From contig CALMVZ010000012.1 in the NCBI GenBank assembly GCA_937873155.1, forward strand, positions 62,001-126,000: a stretch of DNA of 64,000 nucleotides. The letters run 5' to 3'. Shown here piece after piece: positions 9,488 through 17,905 of the stretch. Both the position numbers and the translations under genes were made by a program. Below the pieces are notes generated by a model, which saw only the letters and a list, made by a program, of their open reading frames with translations, searched no databases and was not told where the DNA came from. The stretch comes from an uncultured Bacteroidota bacterium. Its GTDB lineage: Bacteria; Bacteroidota; Bacteroidia; B-17B0; Aurantibacillaceae. Position 1 is the stretch's first letter. Each line of letters opens with the position of its first letter.

Positions 9488-9583
9488 CGATTCTTCCAGT
9501 CTTCCAAACTCATTTCAAATTTAGTTTCGCCTCTTTGGGAATGCCGGTTCTTTAAACAGATTTTCTTTTAAGGAATCTTTCAT
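9484..9583 (-). pseudogene. possible frameshifted remnant of a small protein
   Basis: On the minus strand an ATG at 9583 opens MKDSLKENLFKEPAFPK. After a +1 shift near 9532 the frame continues as [15 protein letters not shown] and stops at 9484. That stop interleaves with the stop of the DUF5808 gene (TTAG), the same convergent overlap seen at four other gene pairs in the window. One inserted base would explain the break. The family is not recognised, and it could be chance. Confidence 0.3.
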
Positions 9584-9608
9584 ACTTTTAAAATTCTAAA
9601 TGGAAATA

Positions 9609-9666
9609 TTTCGGGTTTGGGGTTTCGTGTGAGATACCTGGATAATCCGAAACACTAAACTCGAAA
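9609..9666. repeat. inverted repeat, GTTTCGAGTTTAGTGTTTCG type
   Basis: Left arm 9609-9627 and right arm 9648-9666 match as reverse complements at 16 of 19 positions, with a 20-nt loop. It sits just downstream of the DinB gene and belongs to a class of short AAAC/GTTT-rich repeats common between Bacteroidota genes. It has no T-tract of a classical terminator. Confidence 0.55.
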
Positions 9667-9668
9667 CA

Positions 9669-10199
9669 TTAATTCAATGTACTCTGCTTTATTAGTTTTA
9701 CAATTGCCCTCATATCCGCCAGATGATGATCGTCGTGTTCCGCAGTAAAAAACGCAACATCAACCGGGCGCATCATTGTTTGTAACCGAGGATGCATAGC
9801 TTTATGCTTATGCGTTTCATCATCGAGCGCTTCGAGGCGATCAACGAATTGTTTACGCTTCATGAAGAACTCACCGATCAATTCTTCTTTTGATCTTGCA
9901 TTATGATTGGCATCATAAGTTTTTTTGTTTTTCATGTCAGCAGGACGCAGAGTTTCTTTCCGCTCTAAAAAATCATCAATTCTTCCTTCGTGCAGATCTT
10001 CCAGGTCAGATAAATGCCCGATGTGTTCTTTTATACTCCACTCACCATTTGGTTTAAACTCACAATTTTCTTCAGAAAGTGAATTGATCATATAGATGAT
10101 CCGTATCTCAGTTCCTTTTAAACGTTCCAATATATCAGCCAGCCAACCTTCAGGAAAGTCGAACGTGAATTTTCTATCGGTCCATTTAGCACGATTCAT
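9669..10199 (-). CDS. DinB family protein (putative metal-dependent hydrolase/transferase)
   Basis: A four-helix DinB/YfiT-fold protein of 176 aa. The metal-binding histidines fit the usual three positions: the one in SIKEHIGHLSDLEDLH and the cluster HDDHHLADMRAI near the C-terminus. Members act in thiol transfer or detoxification in some bacteria, but most, including this one, have no known substrate. Its start overlaps the OsmC stop by one base (TAATG), pointing to a two-gene operon for thiol/peroxide stress, which is inference. Confidence 0.8.
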   Translation of the reverse strand: MNRAKWTDRKFTFDFPEGWLADILERLKGTEIRIIYMINSLSEENCEFKPNGEWSIKEHIGHLSDLEDLHEGRIDDFLERKETLRPADMKNKKTYDANHNARSKEELIGEFFMKRKQFVDRLEALDDETHKHKAMHPRLQTMMRPVDVAFFTAEHDDHHLADMRAIVKLIKQSTLN

Positions 10200-10609
10200 T
10201 AGGCTAATGTTGCTTCAAGGCCAATTTGAGTATTCAATAATTTCGAGATCGGGCAAGTTTTTGATGCTTCATCCGCAATTTTATCGAATGCTTCTTTAGT
10301 GATATTTTTAATTGAAGCTTTTAGTTTAAGATTCGAACTTACAACAGCTCCGTTATCTAAAGTCACTTCACAATTCGTTTCTAATTTATCAGGAGTGAAA
10401 CCAGCATTAGTAAAAAGGAATGCACATTTCATTGAGAAACAACTTGCATGCGCAGCTGCAATCAATTCTTCAGGATTTGTTCCCGGTCCGCTTACAAAAC
10501 GGGTTGTATATGAATACGGGACGTTCTTAAGAACACCACTGTTTGCACTAATTGTACCTGAACCTTCTTTTCCGGTTCCCTGCCATACGGCGCTTGCGTT
10601 ACTTTTCAT
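10199..10609 (-). CDS. osmC: OsmC family peroxiredoxin
   Basis: It reduces organic hydroperoxides using paired cysteines. These are visible as Cys57 (AAAHASCFSM) and Cys119 (EASKTCPISKLL), the canonical peroxidatic and resolving positions. The N-terminus (SNASAVWQGTGKEGSGTISA) matches the OsmC rather than the Ohr subgroup, and the 136-aa length is normal. It is translationally coupled to the DinB gene downstream. Confidence 0.9.
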   Translation of the reverse strand: MKSNASAVWQGTGKEGSGTISANSGVLKNVPYSYTTRFVSGPGTNPEELIAAAHASCFSMKCAFLFTNAGFTPDKLETNCEVTLDNGAVVSSNLKLKASIKNITKEAFDKIADEASKTCPISKLLNTQIGLEATLA

Positions 10610-10652
10610 AGATTAAAATTTAAATTGAACCATAAATATAAAATAAGTTTTG

Positions 10653-11171
10653 TTATAAATACTTACACATTAGCAAGTCGTTCTGATCATCAGTCCCTAA
10701 CCTGAAAACGTGTTTTCCAAAGACCTTAAAGCCCCATTTCTCATAGAACTGTATCGCTTTAGGGTTAAACTCCCATACTCCTAACCAGATGATCTTAATA
10801 CCTTTTACTTTTGCAAGATCAATAACGAATTGCATTAAAGTGGCTCCGATTTTTTTACCCTGGTATGCCTCGTACACATAAATACGGGCGATCTCTAAAC
10901 ACTCAGAATTTTCAAACTCCTTGTTCGGGGCTTTTCTGAATTTCACATATCCCGCCAATTTATTATCTAAAAAAACCATGTGATACTCAGTATCTTTATC
11001 TGCTATTTCTTTCTGTATTGCTTGAAGGTTAAAACACTCCTTCAGAAACATATCCATATTCTCTTTGGTATTCTGTGCCGCAAAAGTTTCCACGAAAGTT
11101 TCTACACTTATCTTCTCTAATGCCGGGACGTCTTCCGGCCCGGCTTTCCTTATAATTAGTTGAGAACTCAT
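10653..11171 (-). CDS. GNAT family N-acetyltransferase
   Basis: It has an acetyl-CoA binding GNAT fold: motif A is visible in LEIARIYVYEAYQGKKIGATLMQFVIDLA (shown here in parts: IARIYV, then YQGKKIGATLM) and motif B in NPKAIQFYEKWGFKVFGKHVF. At 172 aa it is close to the PaiA/spermidine-acetyltransferase-like group. The substrate is not predictable. It is a single gene, 42 nt upstream of osmC on the same strand. Confidence 0.85.
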   Translation of the reverse strand: MSSQLIIRKAGPEDVPALEKISVETFVETFAAQNTKENMDMFLKECFNLQAIQKEIADKDTEYHMVFLDNKLAGYVKFRKAPNKEFENSECLEIARIYVYEAYQGKKIGATLMQFVIDLAKVKGIKIIWLGVWEFNPKAIQFYEKWGFKVFGKHVFRLGTDDQNDLLMCKYL

Positions 11172-11209
11172 GAGGCGCTAATCTACATAATTATTATATT
11201 TACCAACCT

Positions 11210-11599
11210 ATGGAAGTCCCGAAAAATGCCATTGAAGTGACCTGTTACTGGACCTGGATGGGAGAAGACGGAATTGCCCGTACCAAAGTAAAGCCGAATT
11301 CGGAGATCACCCTGAACCACGCCATAGAAAATTCGAAAGCTGTTAATTCGCTTTACAGAGATAAAAAATTCCCGATTCTTATCGATTCACGCGGTATCCG
11401 TTCTATGACCCGTGACGCAAGGGAGTTTTTCTCTACCCGCGGAAGGGAAACGAATACCTGTGCGTTCGGAATTATTATTAAATCACCTATCAGCAGGGCT
11501 GTTGGCAATTTTTTTCTTGGAATAAACAAGCCCGCGGTGCCTACCCGTTTATTTGATAATGAAGAAAACGCAGTTGAATGGCTTAAACATCATTTGTAA
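11210..11599 (+). CDS. small STAS/SpoIIAA-like protein (DUF7793-like)
   Basis: 129 aa, no membrane segment, no signal peptide. It has alternating strands and helices (FPILIDSRGIRSMTRDAREFF, shown only in part: LIDSRGIRSMTRDARE; then FGIIIKSPISRAVGNFFLG and a C-terminal ENAVEWLKHHL). The C-terminal aspartate/tryptophan helix is shared with the product of 30349-30747, a likely paralogue. The stop overlaps the histidine kinase start by one base (TAATG), so it is probably a signalling partner or input module of that kinase. Exact role unknown. Confidence 0.65.
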   Translation: MEVPKNAIEVTCYWTWMGEDGIARTKVKPNSEITLNHAIENSKAVNSLYRDKKFPILIDSRGIRSMTRDAREFFSTRGRETNTCAFGIIIKSPISRAVGNFFLGINKPAVPTRLFDNEENAVEWLKHHL

Positions 11600-12420
11600 T
11601 GGTAAGGTACGATAACACATCACTTTCAAAGAATGCAAGGGCCAATGAGATCCTTGAAGTGGTGTTGTCATTCGCCCGGATGGATTTTTCACATAAAGTA
11701 CCAATCAGTGAAGATGATGATGTATTTGATGGCATAGGTGCGGGTGTGAACATGCTGGGAGAAGAATTAAGACACTCCGCCCTCACCATAAAAGAAAAAG
11801 AGCATTTACTCCGTGAGAAGGAACACCTTTTAAAAGAGATCCATCACCGTGTAAAAAATAATCTGCAGATCGTTTCCAGTTTACTGAACCTTCAGTCTGA
11901 CAGCATTGTAGACCCGAAATTACTTTTACTGATCAAAGAAAGTCATAACCGCATTAACTCAATGGCGCTGGTACATGAAATGCTTTACAAATCTACAAAT
12001 CTCCGTACCATAGAACTGAAAGAATATATAGAGCTTTTGTCAAGCAGTGTGAATATGTCGTATTCATCTCCCGCAAAGGAGATCAGTTTTAACTATGCTA
12101 TTGAGACCGGTGTTTTTTTGGATATCGACATGATGATCCCGATCGGATTAATTTTAAATGAGATCTTAAGTAACTCTTTTAAATACGCATTTGAAGGCAA
12201 GAAAAAAGGTGTTATTGGCATCACGCTTAAACGTAAAGGCCAGGAATTAAACCTAATTGTTTGTGATGATGGAATTGGCCTGGAAAAGAAATTTGATATA
12301 AAGAAACAAAATAGCTTAGGTATGCAACTGATCCACATGTTAGGTGAACAGATCGATGCTAAAATGAAAGTTTCGTCGAAGAACGGCGCTTGTTACGATA
12401 TAACTTTTCCATTGAAATAA
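11599..12420 (+). CDS. cytosolic sensor histidine kinase, HisKA_2 type
   Basis: 273 aa with no transmembrane segment. Residues 15-60 (FARMDFSHKVPISEDDDVFD) form a short HAMP-like/sensor linker, followed by a charged coil, the phosphoacceptor motif EIHHRVKNNLQIVSSLL (His82/83) and a HATPase domain with LILNEILSNSFKYAF, CDDGIGLEKK and NSLGMQLI. It lies between a small STAS-like protein and an OmpR-type regulator with 1-nt spacing, so the three form one signalling operon. The signal is presumably brought by the small protein or a separate partner. Confidence 0.88.
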   Translation: MVRYDNTSLSKNARANEILEVVLSFARMDFSHKVPISEDDDVFDGIGAGVNMLGEELRHSALTIKEKEHLLREKEHLLKEIHHRVKNNLQIVSSLLNLQSDSIVDPKLLLLIKESHNRINSMALVHEMLYKSTNLRTIELKEYIELLSSSVNMSYSSPAKEISFNYAIETGVFLDIDMMIPIGLILNEILSNSFKYAFEGKKKGVIGITLKRKGQELNLIVCDDGIGLEKKFDIKKQNSLGMQLIHMLGEQIDAKMKVSSKNGACYDITFPLK

Positions 12421-12421
12421 A

Positions 12422-13111
12422 ATGCAGAAACCAACCATTTTAATAGTTGAAGATGAGGAAAGTTTAGGTAAAACCCTTTTACTTAATCTTGAATTGGAGA
12501 ATTATAATGTAAAGCTGGCGGACAATGGAAAACTGGCTCTTCAATTATTCAACGACAACAATAAGAACTTTGATCTTGTACTATTGGATGTGATGCTTCC
12601 TGAGATAAATGGCTTTGAATTGTGCCGGAAATTCAAAACTGTAAATCCTTCTGTTCCTGTTATATTTTTAACAGCAAAGAATCAAACTTCCGAAAAGATC
12701 TCCGGATTAAAACTAGGAGCTGATGATTATATCACGAAACCGTTTGAGTTGGAAGAATTACTGTTAAGAATTCAGAATGTGATCAAGAGAAATGCAAAAC
12801 AAGGTTCTTCCCTGTTCGAATTCGGAAAATGCAGTATCAATTTTGAAACATTTGAGATCAAGGATATAAAAGGGGAAGTAAGCACCTTATCGAAACGCGA
12901 AATTGGTCTTTTGAAATTATTGACCGATAATGAGAATAAAGTTATTTCCCGCGACCAGATCATTGAAGAATTATGGAGCGAGAAAGAAAATTCTTCTTCC
13001 CGCACAATAGACAATTACATTTTAGGATTCAGAAAATATTTTGAGATCAATGCCAAAGATCCAAAGCATTTCCATTCTATAAGAGGTGTTGGGTATAAAT
13101 TTACCCGTTAG
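12422..13111 (+). CDS. OmpR/PhoB-type response regulator
   Basis: The receiver domain has the acidic pocket VEDEES, phosphoacceptor Asp56 (LVLLDVMLPE) and conserved Lys106 (ITKPFELEELL). The C-terminal winged-helix Trans_reg_C domain ends in FHSIRGVGYKFTR, the standard DNA-recognition/wing signature. It starts 1 nt after the histidine kinase stop and is its likely partner. HisKA_2 kinases more often pair with LytTR or output-less regulators, so this pairing with an OmpR-type regulator is slightly unusual. Its 3' end overlaps the convergent DUF4476 gene by 11 bp. Confidence 0.93.
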   Translation: MQKPTILIVEDEESLGKTLLLNLELENYNVKLADNGKLALQLFNDNNKNFDLVLLDVMLPEINGFELCRKFKTVNPSVPVIFLTAKNQTSEKISGLKLGADDYITKPFELEELLLRIQNVIKRNAKQGSSLFEFGKCSINFETFEIKDIKGEVSTLSKREIGLLKLLTDNENKVISRDQIIEELWSEKENSSSRTIDNYILGFRKYFEINAKDPKHFHSIRGVGYKFTR

Positions 13112-13805
13112 GATTCTTCGCGCACCAATCCTGCAGATCCTTCTTATAACTATCGAAGGTCATTACATCCACAACTTTATAGTAGTTCTTTTTATCCAGA
13201 GTTCTTTTGTATAAGAATTTACCAGCATCTGCTTTTTTTGAATCAAAACTGAATATTTTAACCAATTCTGCTGCTTGTCCTGAAGAAATATGCTCGTCAT
13301 TAAATAAGAACTTCATTTTCGACATTTTCTTATCATCAAAACTTTCAGCTTTCACTGAATTGAATTTTGCTTTAAAATCCTGATCTTTCATTTCAGTAAT
13401 CGCTGCAACTGTCGGTGTTGCCGGAACTGTTGGAGTTGGTGTAACAGATGGATTTGAAACAGGAGGAACAGCATCAAACTTAATTTTACTCTCTAAGTTC
13501 AAAGCATAAGCACCATACTGATCTTTATCAAGGGTATAAACAGTTTCGAATCCCGGTGTGCTTGTAATATTAAAGTTAATCGGAAAATTATTCCGCGGGA
13601 ACCAAAGTTTTACTTTATAATCAGCCTCATCAGCATATTCCAGAACGACTTTTGTTTTATAGTCGTTGATCCATCGCACACCATTGAAAGAGATCATGAA
13701 CGATTGATTTTCTTTACTGTATACAGTTATTCTTCCGTAATTCTGTGCATCCAGCACAAGAACAGAAACTAAAGCTAAAAGGGTAAATAGTTTTTTCATA
13801 TACAT
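13101..13805 (-). CDS. secreted DUF4476 domain protein
   Basis: 234 aa with an N-terminal signal peptide (MKKLFTLLALVSVLVLDAQ). The first part is beta-rich, a Pro/Thr-rich linker spans about residues 118-138, and the C-terminal ~95 residues hold the DUF4476 repeat (MKDQDFKAKFNSVKAESFDD, then GQAAELVKIFSFDSKK). DUF4476 proteins are exported Bacteroidota proteins of unknown function; the domain resembles one also found in eukaryotic proteins. It is monocistronic and convergent with the response regulator. Confidence 0.8.
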   Translation of the reverse strand: MYMKKLFTLLALVSVLVLDAQNYGRITVYSKENQSFMISFNGVRWINDYKTKVVLEYADEADYKVKLWFPRNNFPINFNITSTPGFETVYTLDKDQYGAYALNLESKIKFDAVPPVSNPSVTPTPTVPATPTVAAITEMKDQDFKAKFNSVKAESFDDKKMSKMKFLFNDEHISSGQAAELVKIFSFDSKKADAGKFLYKRTLDKKNYYKVVDVMTFDSYKKDLQDWCAKNPNG

Positions 13806-14000
13806 TAATAAGGCAGGGGCTATACCTCGATTTTAAGAAATTTGGTAAATGAACCTGTCGATAAATGAGGTCTGAGCCATAAGCTTTTAAAGATAAGAGT
13901 TTTTATGAAAATAAAATTATCAAAATATATACCGTTTTCGCACTTAAAACTCGCTATTTTACTATATTTATAACCCTTACAATACTATAGAAAAAGTACT

Positions 14001-16100
14001 ATGAATACACTCAATAATTATGCCTGTGGACAATGGGTTGCGGGATCAGAAAAAGGACAGGAATTGTTTAACGCTATTACCGGCGAAGCAATCGCTACAG
14101 CGAGCAGTAAAGGGTTGGATTTTGAAAAAATGTGCGATTATGCACGAACTGTTGGCGGACCGAAATTAAGAAAGATGACATTCCATGAAAGAGGAATGAT
14201 GCTGAAAGCATTAGCTACTCATTTGATAAGTAAGAAAGAAGATTTTTATAAAGTGAGCTGGGCAACCGGTGCAACCCGTATTGACAGCTGGGTGGATATT
14301 GAAGGCGGTATCGGAAACTTATTTGCTTATGCTTCATTAAGGAGACAGTTCCCGAATGAAACTTATTGTTATGACGGGGATGTTGCGAAATTAAGTAAGA
14401 ACAATACATTTATTGGTCATCACATTTGTGTGCCGAAAGAAGGTGTTGCGATCCATATCAACGCTTTCAATTTCCCTGTATGGGGCATGTTAGAGAAAGT
14501 TGCTGTGAATTGGTTAGCCGGAGTTCCTGCTATCGTAAAACCGGCAACAGTAACTTCATTCTTAACTGAAGCTGTTGTAAAAGAAATTATTGCAAGTAAA
14601 ATCTTACCTGAAGGTGCTTTACAATTAATTTGCGGAAGCGCGAATGGAATACTTGACCATGTGATGAACCAGGATATCGTTACGTTCACCGGAAGTGCTT
14701 CAACAGGAAAAATGTTGAAGTCACATAAACGTTTATTAGAAGAGTCCGTTCATTTCAATATGGAAGCGGATTCATTGAATTGTTGTGTATTGGGAAGTGA
14801 TGTTACACCTGATAAACCTGAATTCGATCTTTTCATTAAAGAAGTGACAAGAGAAATCACCACAAAAGCTGGACAAAAATGTACTGCTATCAGAAGAATT
14901 ATAGTTCCGGAGAATTTAGTAGAAGACGTTCAAATAGCTTTAGGTAAGCGTTTAGCGCAAACCGTTATCGGAGATCCGAATGTGGAAGGTGTGAGGATGG
15001 GTTCATTGGCAGGACAATCCCAATTACTGGAAGTAAAAGAAAAAGTTGAACAGCTAAGCAAAACACAAAAAATAATTATTGGCGACTTCGAAAAATTTGA
15101 AGTGAAAGGTGCAGATAAGAAAAAAGGGGCTTTCATGCCGCCGATCATTTTTTTGAATGATTCTCCATTTAAAAATACAGATTGTCACAGTGTAGAAGCA
15201 TTCGGCCCGGTGAGTACGTTGATGCCTTATAAAACTTTAGACGAAGCTATTCAATTAAGTAAATTAGGAAAAGGTTCGTTGGTAAGTTCAATTGTAACAG
15301 CTGATGATAAAATTGCACGTATGTATGTGATCGGTGCTGCTTGTATGCACGGACGTATTTTAGTTCTGAATTCAGAGTGTGCGAAAGAAAGTACGGGTCA
15401 TGGTTCTCCAATGCCAATGTTAGTGCATGGTGGTCCGGGCCGCGCTGGTGGAGGTGAAGAAATGGGCGGCAAACGCGGTGTGTTCCACTATTTACAGCGC
15501 ACAGCAATACAAGGTTCTCCTACAACTATCACAAATATCCTGAACAGTTATCAATACGGCGGAAAATATAAAGTAAAAGGCGTTCACCCGTTCCGCCAGT
15601 TCTTCGAAGATCTTGAAGTTGGGGAAACACTGATCACCCCTACTCATACTGTTGCTGAAGAAGACATCATTAACTTCGCGAATCTGAGCGGTGATAAATT
15701 CTACGCACATATGGAAGAAGGTTCCCTGGAAGGAACAATTTTCAAACGCACAGTTGCTCACGGTTATTTTATTTTATCAAGAGCTGCAGGTTTATTTGTT
15801 GATCCGCCTAAAGGGCCGGTGTTATTAAATTATGGCATTGACGAATGCCGTTTCACCAAACCAATTTATCCGGGTATGACAATCGGTGTACGTTTCACCT
15901 GTAAAGAAAAGTTAGAGAACGATAAACCATTAACTGCCGCGAACGGTGAAGAAGTTAAAGTGGGAATTGTAAAATGGGTAGTTGATATCTATGACGCCAG
16001 TCCGCAGGAAGTGCGTGACAAATTAGGATTAGAAGGTGCCACAGGAGATACAGCAGGGATCGCTACTATTTTAACGATGGTGAAGAAGAAAGAACAATAA
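14001..16100 (+). CDS. paaZ: PaaZ-type bifunctional aldehyde dehydrogenase / MaoC hydratase
   Basis: It is a fusion of an NAD(P)-dependent aldehyde dehydrogenase (residues ~1-520) and a C-terminal MaoC hot-dog hydratase (~525-690). The dehydrogenase catalytic residues are present: Glu255 (FNMEADSLN) and Cys294 (AGQKCTAIRR). The hydratase dyad is likely Asp565 and His587 (LSGDKFYAH, VAHGYF). E. coli PaaZ (681 aa) opens the oxepin-CoA ring and oxidises the resulting aldehyde in phenylacetate degradation. No other paa gene lies nearby, so either the pathway is scattered or the enzyme serves another CoA-ester route. Confidence 0.9.
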   Translation: MNTLNNYACGQWVAGSEKGQELFNAITGEAIATASSKGLDFEKMCDYARTVGGPKLRKMTFHERGMMLKALATHLISKKEDFYKVSWATGATRIDSWVDIEGGIGNLFAYASLRRQFPNETYCYDGDVAKLSKNNTFIGHHICVPKEGVAIHINAFNFPVWGMLEKVAVNWLAGVPAIVKPATVTSFLTEAVVKEIIASKILPEGALQLICGSANGILDHVMNQDIVTFTGSASTGKMLKSHKRLLEESVHFNMEADSLNCCVLGSDVTPDKPEFDLFIKEVTREITTKAGQKCTAIRRIIVPENLVEDVQIALGKRLAQTVIGDPNVEGVRMGSLAGQSQLLEVKEKVEQLSKTQKIIIGDFEKFEVKGADKKKGAFMPPIIFLNDSPFKNTDCHSVEAFGPVSTLMPYKTLDEAIQLSKLGKGSLVSSIVTADDKIARMYVIGAACMHGRILVLNSECAKESTGHGSPMPMLVHGGPGRAGGGEEMGGKRGVFHYLQRTAIQGSPTTITNILNSYQYGGKYKVKGVHPFRQFFEDLEVGETLITPTHTVAEEDIINFANLSGDKFYAHMEEGSLEGTIFKRTVAHGYFILSRAAGLFVDPPKGPVLLNYGIDECRFTKPIYPGMTIGVRFTCKEKLENDKPLTAANGEEVKVGIVKWVVDIYDASPQEVRDKLGLEGATGDTAGIATILTMVKKKEQ

Positions 16101-16114
16101 CTTATTTAAAGCAT

Positions 16115-17575
16115 ATGTCATTTAGAAAGTTCATCTTTTTATTGTTAGCATTTGCTTACTTAGCTTCTTATTCCCAACGCAAAAGAGAGATTGATTCCCT
16201 GGAATTTGCTTTCAAAAATTGCAAAGATGATAAAACAAAAGTGCTTCTTTATGAAGCGCTTTCGAAATTGCACGGTAAAAATGACCAGGTTAAAGGCTTA
16301 AAGCTGGCTGAAGAAGGTTTAGTATTCGCGAAAAAAATTAATTACGAGGTTGGCGAAGCACACATGATGGAAGCCTTTGCTTCGAATTACTTCAACAGCA
16401 AACCCGTTCTGTCGAAAGAATATTTTGATAAAGCAAGAGTTATATATAACCGGCATAATGAAAAAGCAAGGGAAGGTTATGTGACCGGAGCGGTAGGAAG
16501 CTGCCTGATGAAAGAAGGTAATTATAAAGCAGCTTCAGAAGCTTATTTAACTTCTTTGAACCTTCTTGAAAAATACGGTGATAAAAAAGAAATGGGTCAA
16601 ATGCTAAACAACATGATGGCTCTCAACATTTATATCGGAAATTATAATGAAGCATTGAATTATGGATACAGGTCGTTAAAATTGAAAAAAGAAATTGGCG
16701 ATATTCCCGGATTAGCTTCGATATATGGGAACATAGGAACTTGTTTTTATAACATGGGTCAGCATGATTCTTCCTTAGCCAACAATCTACGTGCTATTGA
16801 AATAAGAAAGAGCCTGAATGATATTGATGGATTAGCTTTAAGTTGCAACAACATTGCAGGAGATTATGCTCAGAGGAATGATTACAGGAAAGCAGCAAAA
16901 TATCTCGGGCTGGCAAAGAATGCATATGAACATAATGGAGATCTTGCAGGCCTGACCTTATGTTTGACGAACATGGCAGAACTTCAGGCTTTGCAGGGAG
17001 AGTTTGGCGCTGCGTTAACGAATTGTAACAGAGGATTGAAAATTGCTAAAGAGATCGAATCACTTGATGATACCAAGAATGCTTTAAAAGTGCTTTCAGG
17101 GATACAGGAGAAAATGGGAAAACATAAAGATGCTTTGATCTCATTTAAAGAGTATACAACCATTAAAGACAGTTTAGGAGATATTGAACGCGGAAATAAT
17201 ATCATGGAGATCCAGGCTAAATTCGAAAGTGAGAAAAAAGAAGAACAGATCAAAGTTCTTGAAAAGAATAAAAAGATCCAGGAATTAGAATTGACCAATA
17301 AAGAAGAGAATATACGGCAACACCGCATTATCCTATTCTTCATTTCAGGCGGCTTCGCAATAGTCATTATTCTTTCATTCTTCATTTTTAAAAGTTACCG
17401 GGAAAAGAAAAAAGCGAACATCATTATATCCCTCCAAAAACAAGAGGTTGAAAAAGCAAAAGAATTAGTGGAAGAAAAACAAAAAGAGATAATCGATAGT
17501 ATCCTCTATGCTAAACGAATCCAGCAAAGTTTGATGCCAACAGAAAAATATATTGAACGGAATTTAAAAAAATAA
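16115..17575 (+). CDS. TPR membrane protein with signalling coiled coil, lacking an output domain
   Basis: 486 aa: signal peptide (first ~20 residues), about eight tetratricopeptide repeats (to ~380), a coiled coil, one transmembrane helix (~404-424), then a cytoplasmic coiled coil ending in DSILYAKRIQQSLMPTEKYI and a short tail. In Bacteroidota the same TPR-TM-coil layout, with the string SIxYAKRIQ, normally leads into a SpoIIE/PP2C phosphatase or other output domain. Here the protein stops right after it. The gene at 17906-19363 has the same ending, so this is either a genuine short form or parallel loss. Confidence 0.8.
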   Translation: MSFRKFIFLLLAFAYLASYSQRKREIDSLEFAFKNCKDDKTKVLLYEALSKLHGKNDQVKGLKLAEEGLVFAKKINYEVGEAHMMEAFASNYFNSKPVLSKEYFDKARVIYNRHNEKAREGYVTGAVGSCLMKEGNYKAASEAYLTSLNLLEKYGDKKEMGQMLNNMMALNIYIGNYNEALNYGYRSLKLKKEIGDIPGLASIYGNIGTCFYNMGQHDSSLANNLRAIEIRKSLNDIDGLALSCNNIAGDYAQRNDYRKAAKYLGLAKNAYEHNGDLAGLTLCLTNMAELQALQGEFGAALTNCNRGLKIAKEIESLDDTKNALKVLSGIQEKMGKHKDALISFKEYTTIKDSLGDIERGNNIMEIQAKFESEKKEEQIKVLEKNKKIQELELTNKEENIRQHRIILFFISGGFAIVIILSFFIFKSYREKKKANIIISLQKQEVEKAKELVEEKQKEIIDSILYAKRIQQSLMPTEKYIERNLKK

Positions 17576-17577
17576 AT

Positions 17578-17901
17578 ATGCCCTGGAAAAAACCAATCCC
17601 ACAAACCAATTATTACGCTGTAATTTTTGCATCAAGTAAATCCGACAACCTGGAAGGTTACGCAGAAATGGATGAACTCACTTTAAAATTAGCGCAGGAA
17701 CAACCCGGCTTTTTAGGTTATGAAAGTGCCGGCGACCACAAAGCAGGGATTTTCATTTCCTATTGGGAAAGTATGGAAGCTATTAATGGCTGGAGGCAAA
17801 ATTCAACTCACTTAATGGCAAAAGCACAGGCAGGAAAATGGTACAAACGTTATTTGAGCCAGATCTGTAAGGTTGAGAATTCCCGTTTACACGAAATTTA
17901 A
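17578..17901 (+). CDS. antibiotic biosynthesis monooxygenase (ABM) family protein
   Basis: A 107-aa ferredoxin-like-fold protein. It shows the family features YYAVIFASSKSDNLEGYAEM, PGFLGYESAG and the ISYWESMEAINGWRQNSTHL block with the aromatic/His pattern of ABM-domain heme or quinone-binding monooxygenases. It starts 2 nt after the stop of the first TPR gene and ends 4 nt before the next, so the three probably form one operon. Substrate unknown; many such proteins are housekeeping, not antibiotic-related. Confidence 0.8.
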   Translation: MPWKKPIPQTNYYAVIFASSKSDNLEGYAEMDELTLKLAQEQPGFLGYESAGDHKAGIFISYWESMEAINGWRQNSTHLMAKAQAGKWYKRYLSQICKVENSRLHEI

Positions 17902-17905
17902 ACTA

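Noticed and set aside
17578-17901. Part of an antibiotic biosynthesis cluster
   Set aside because: The ABM domain is widespread in housekeeping proteins; no synthase, tailoring or resistance genes are around it.
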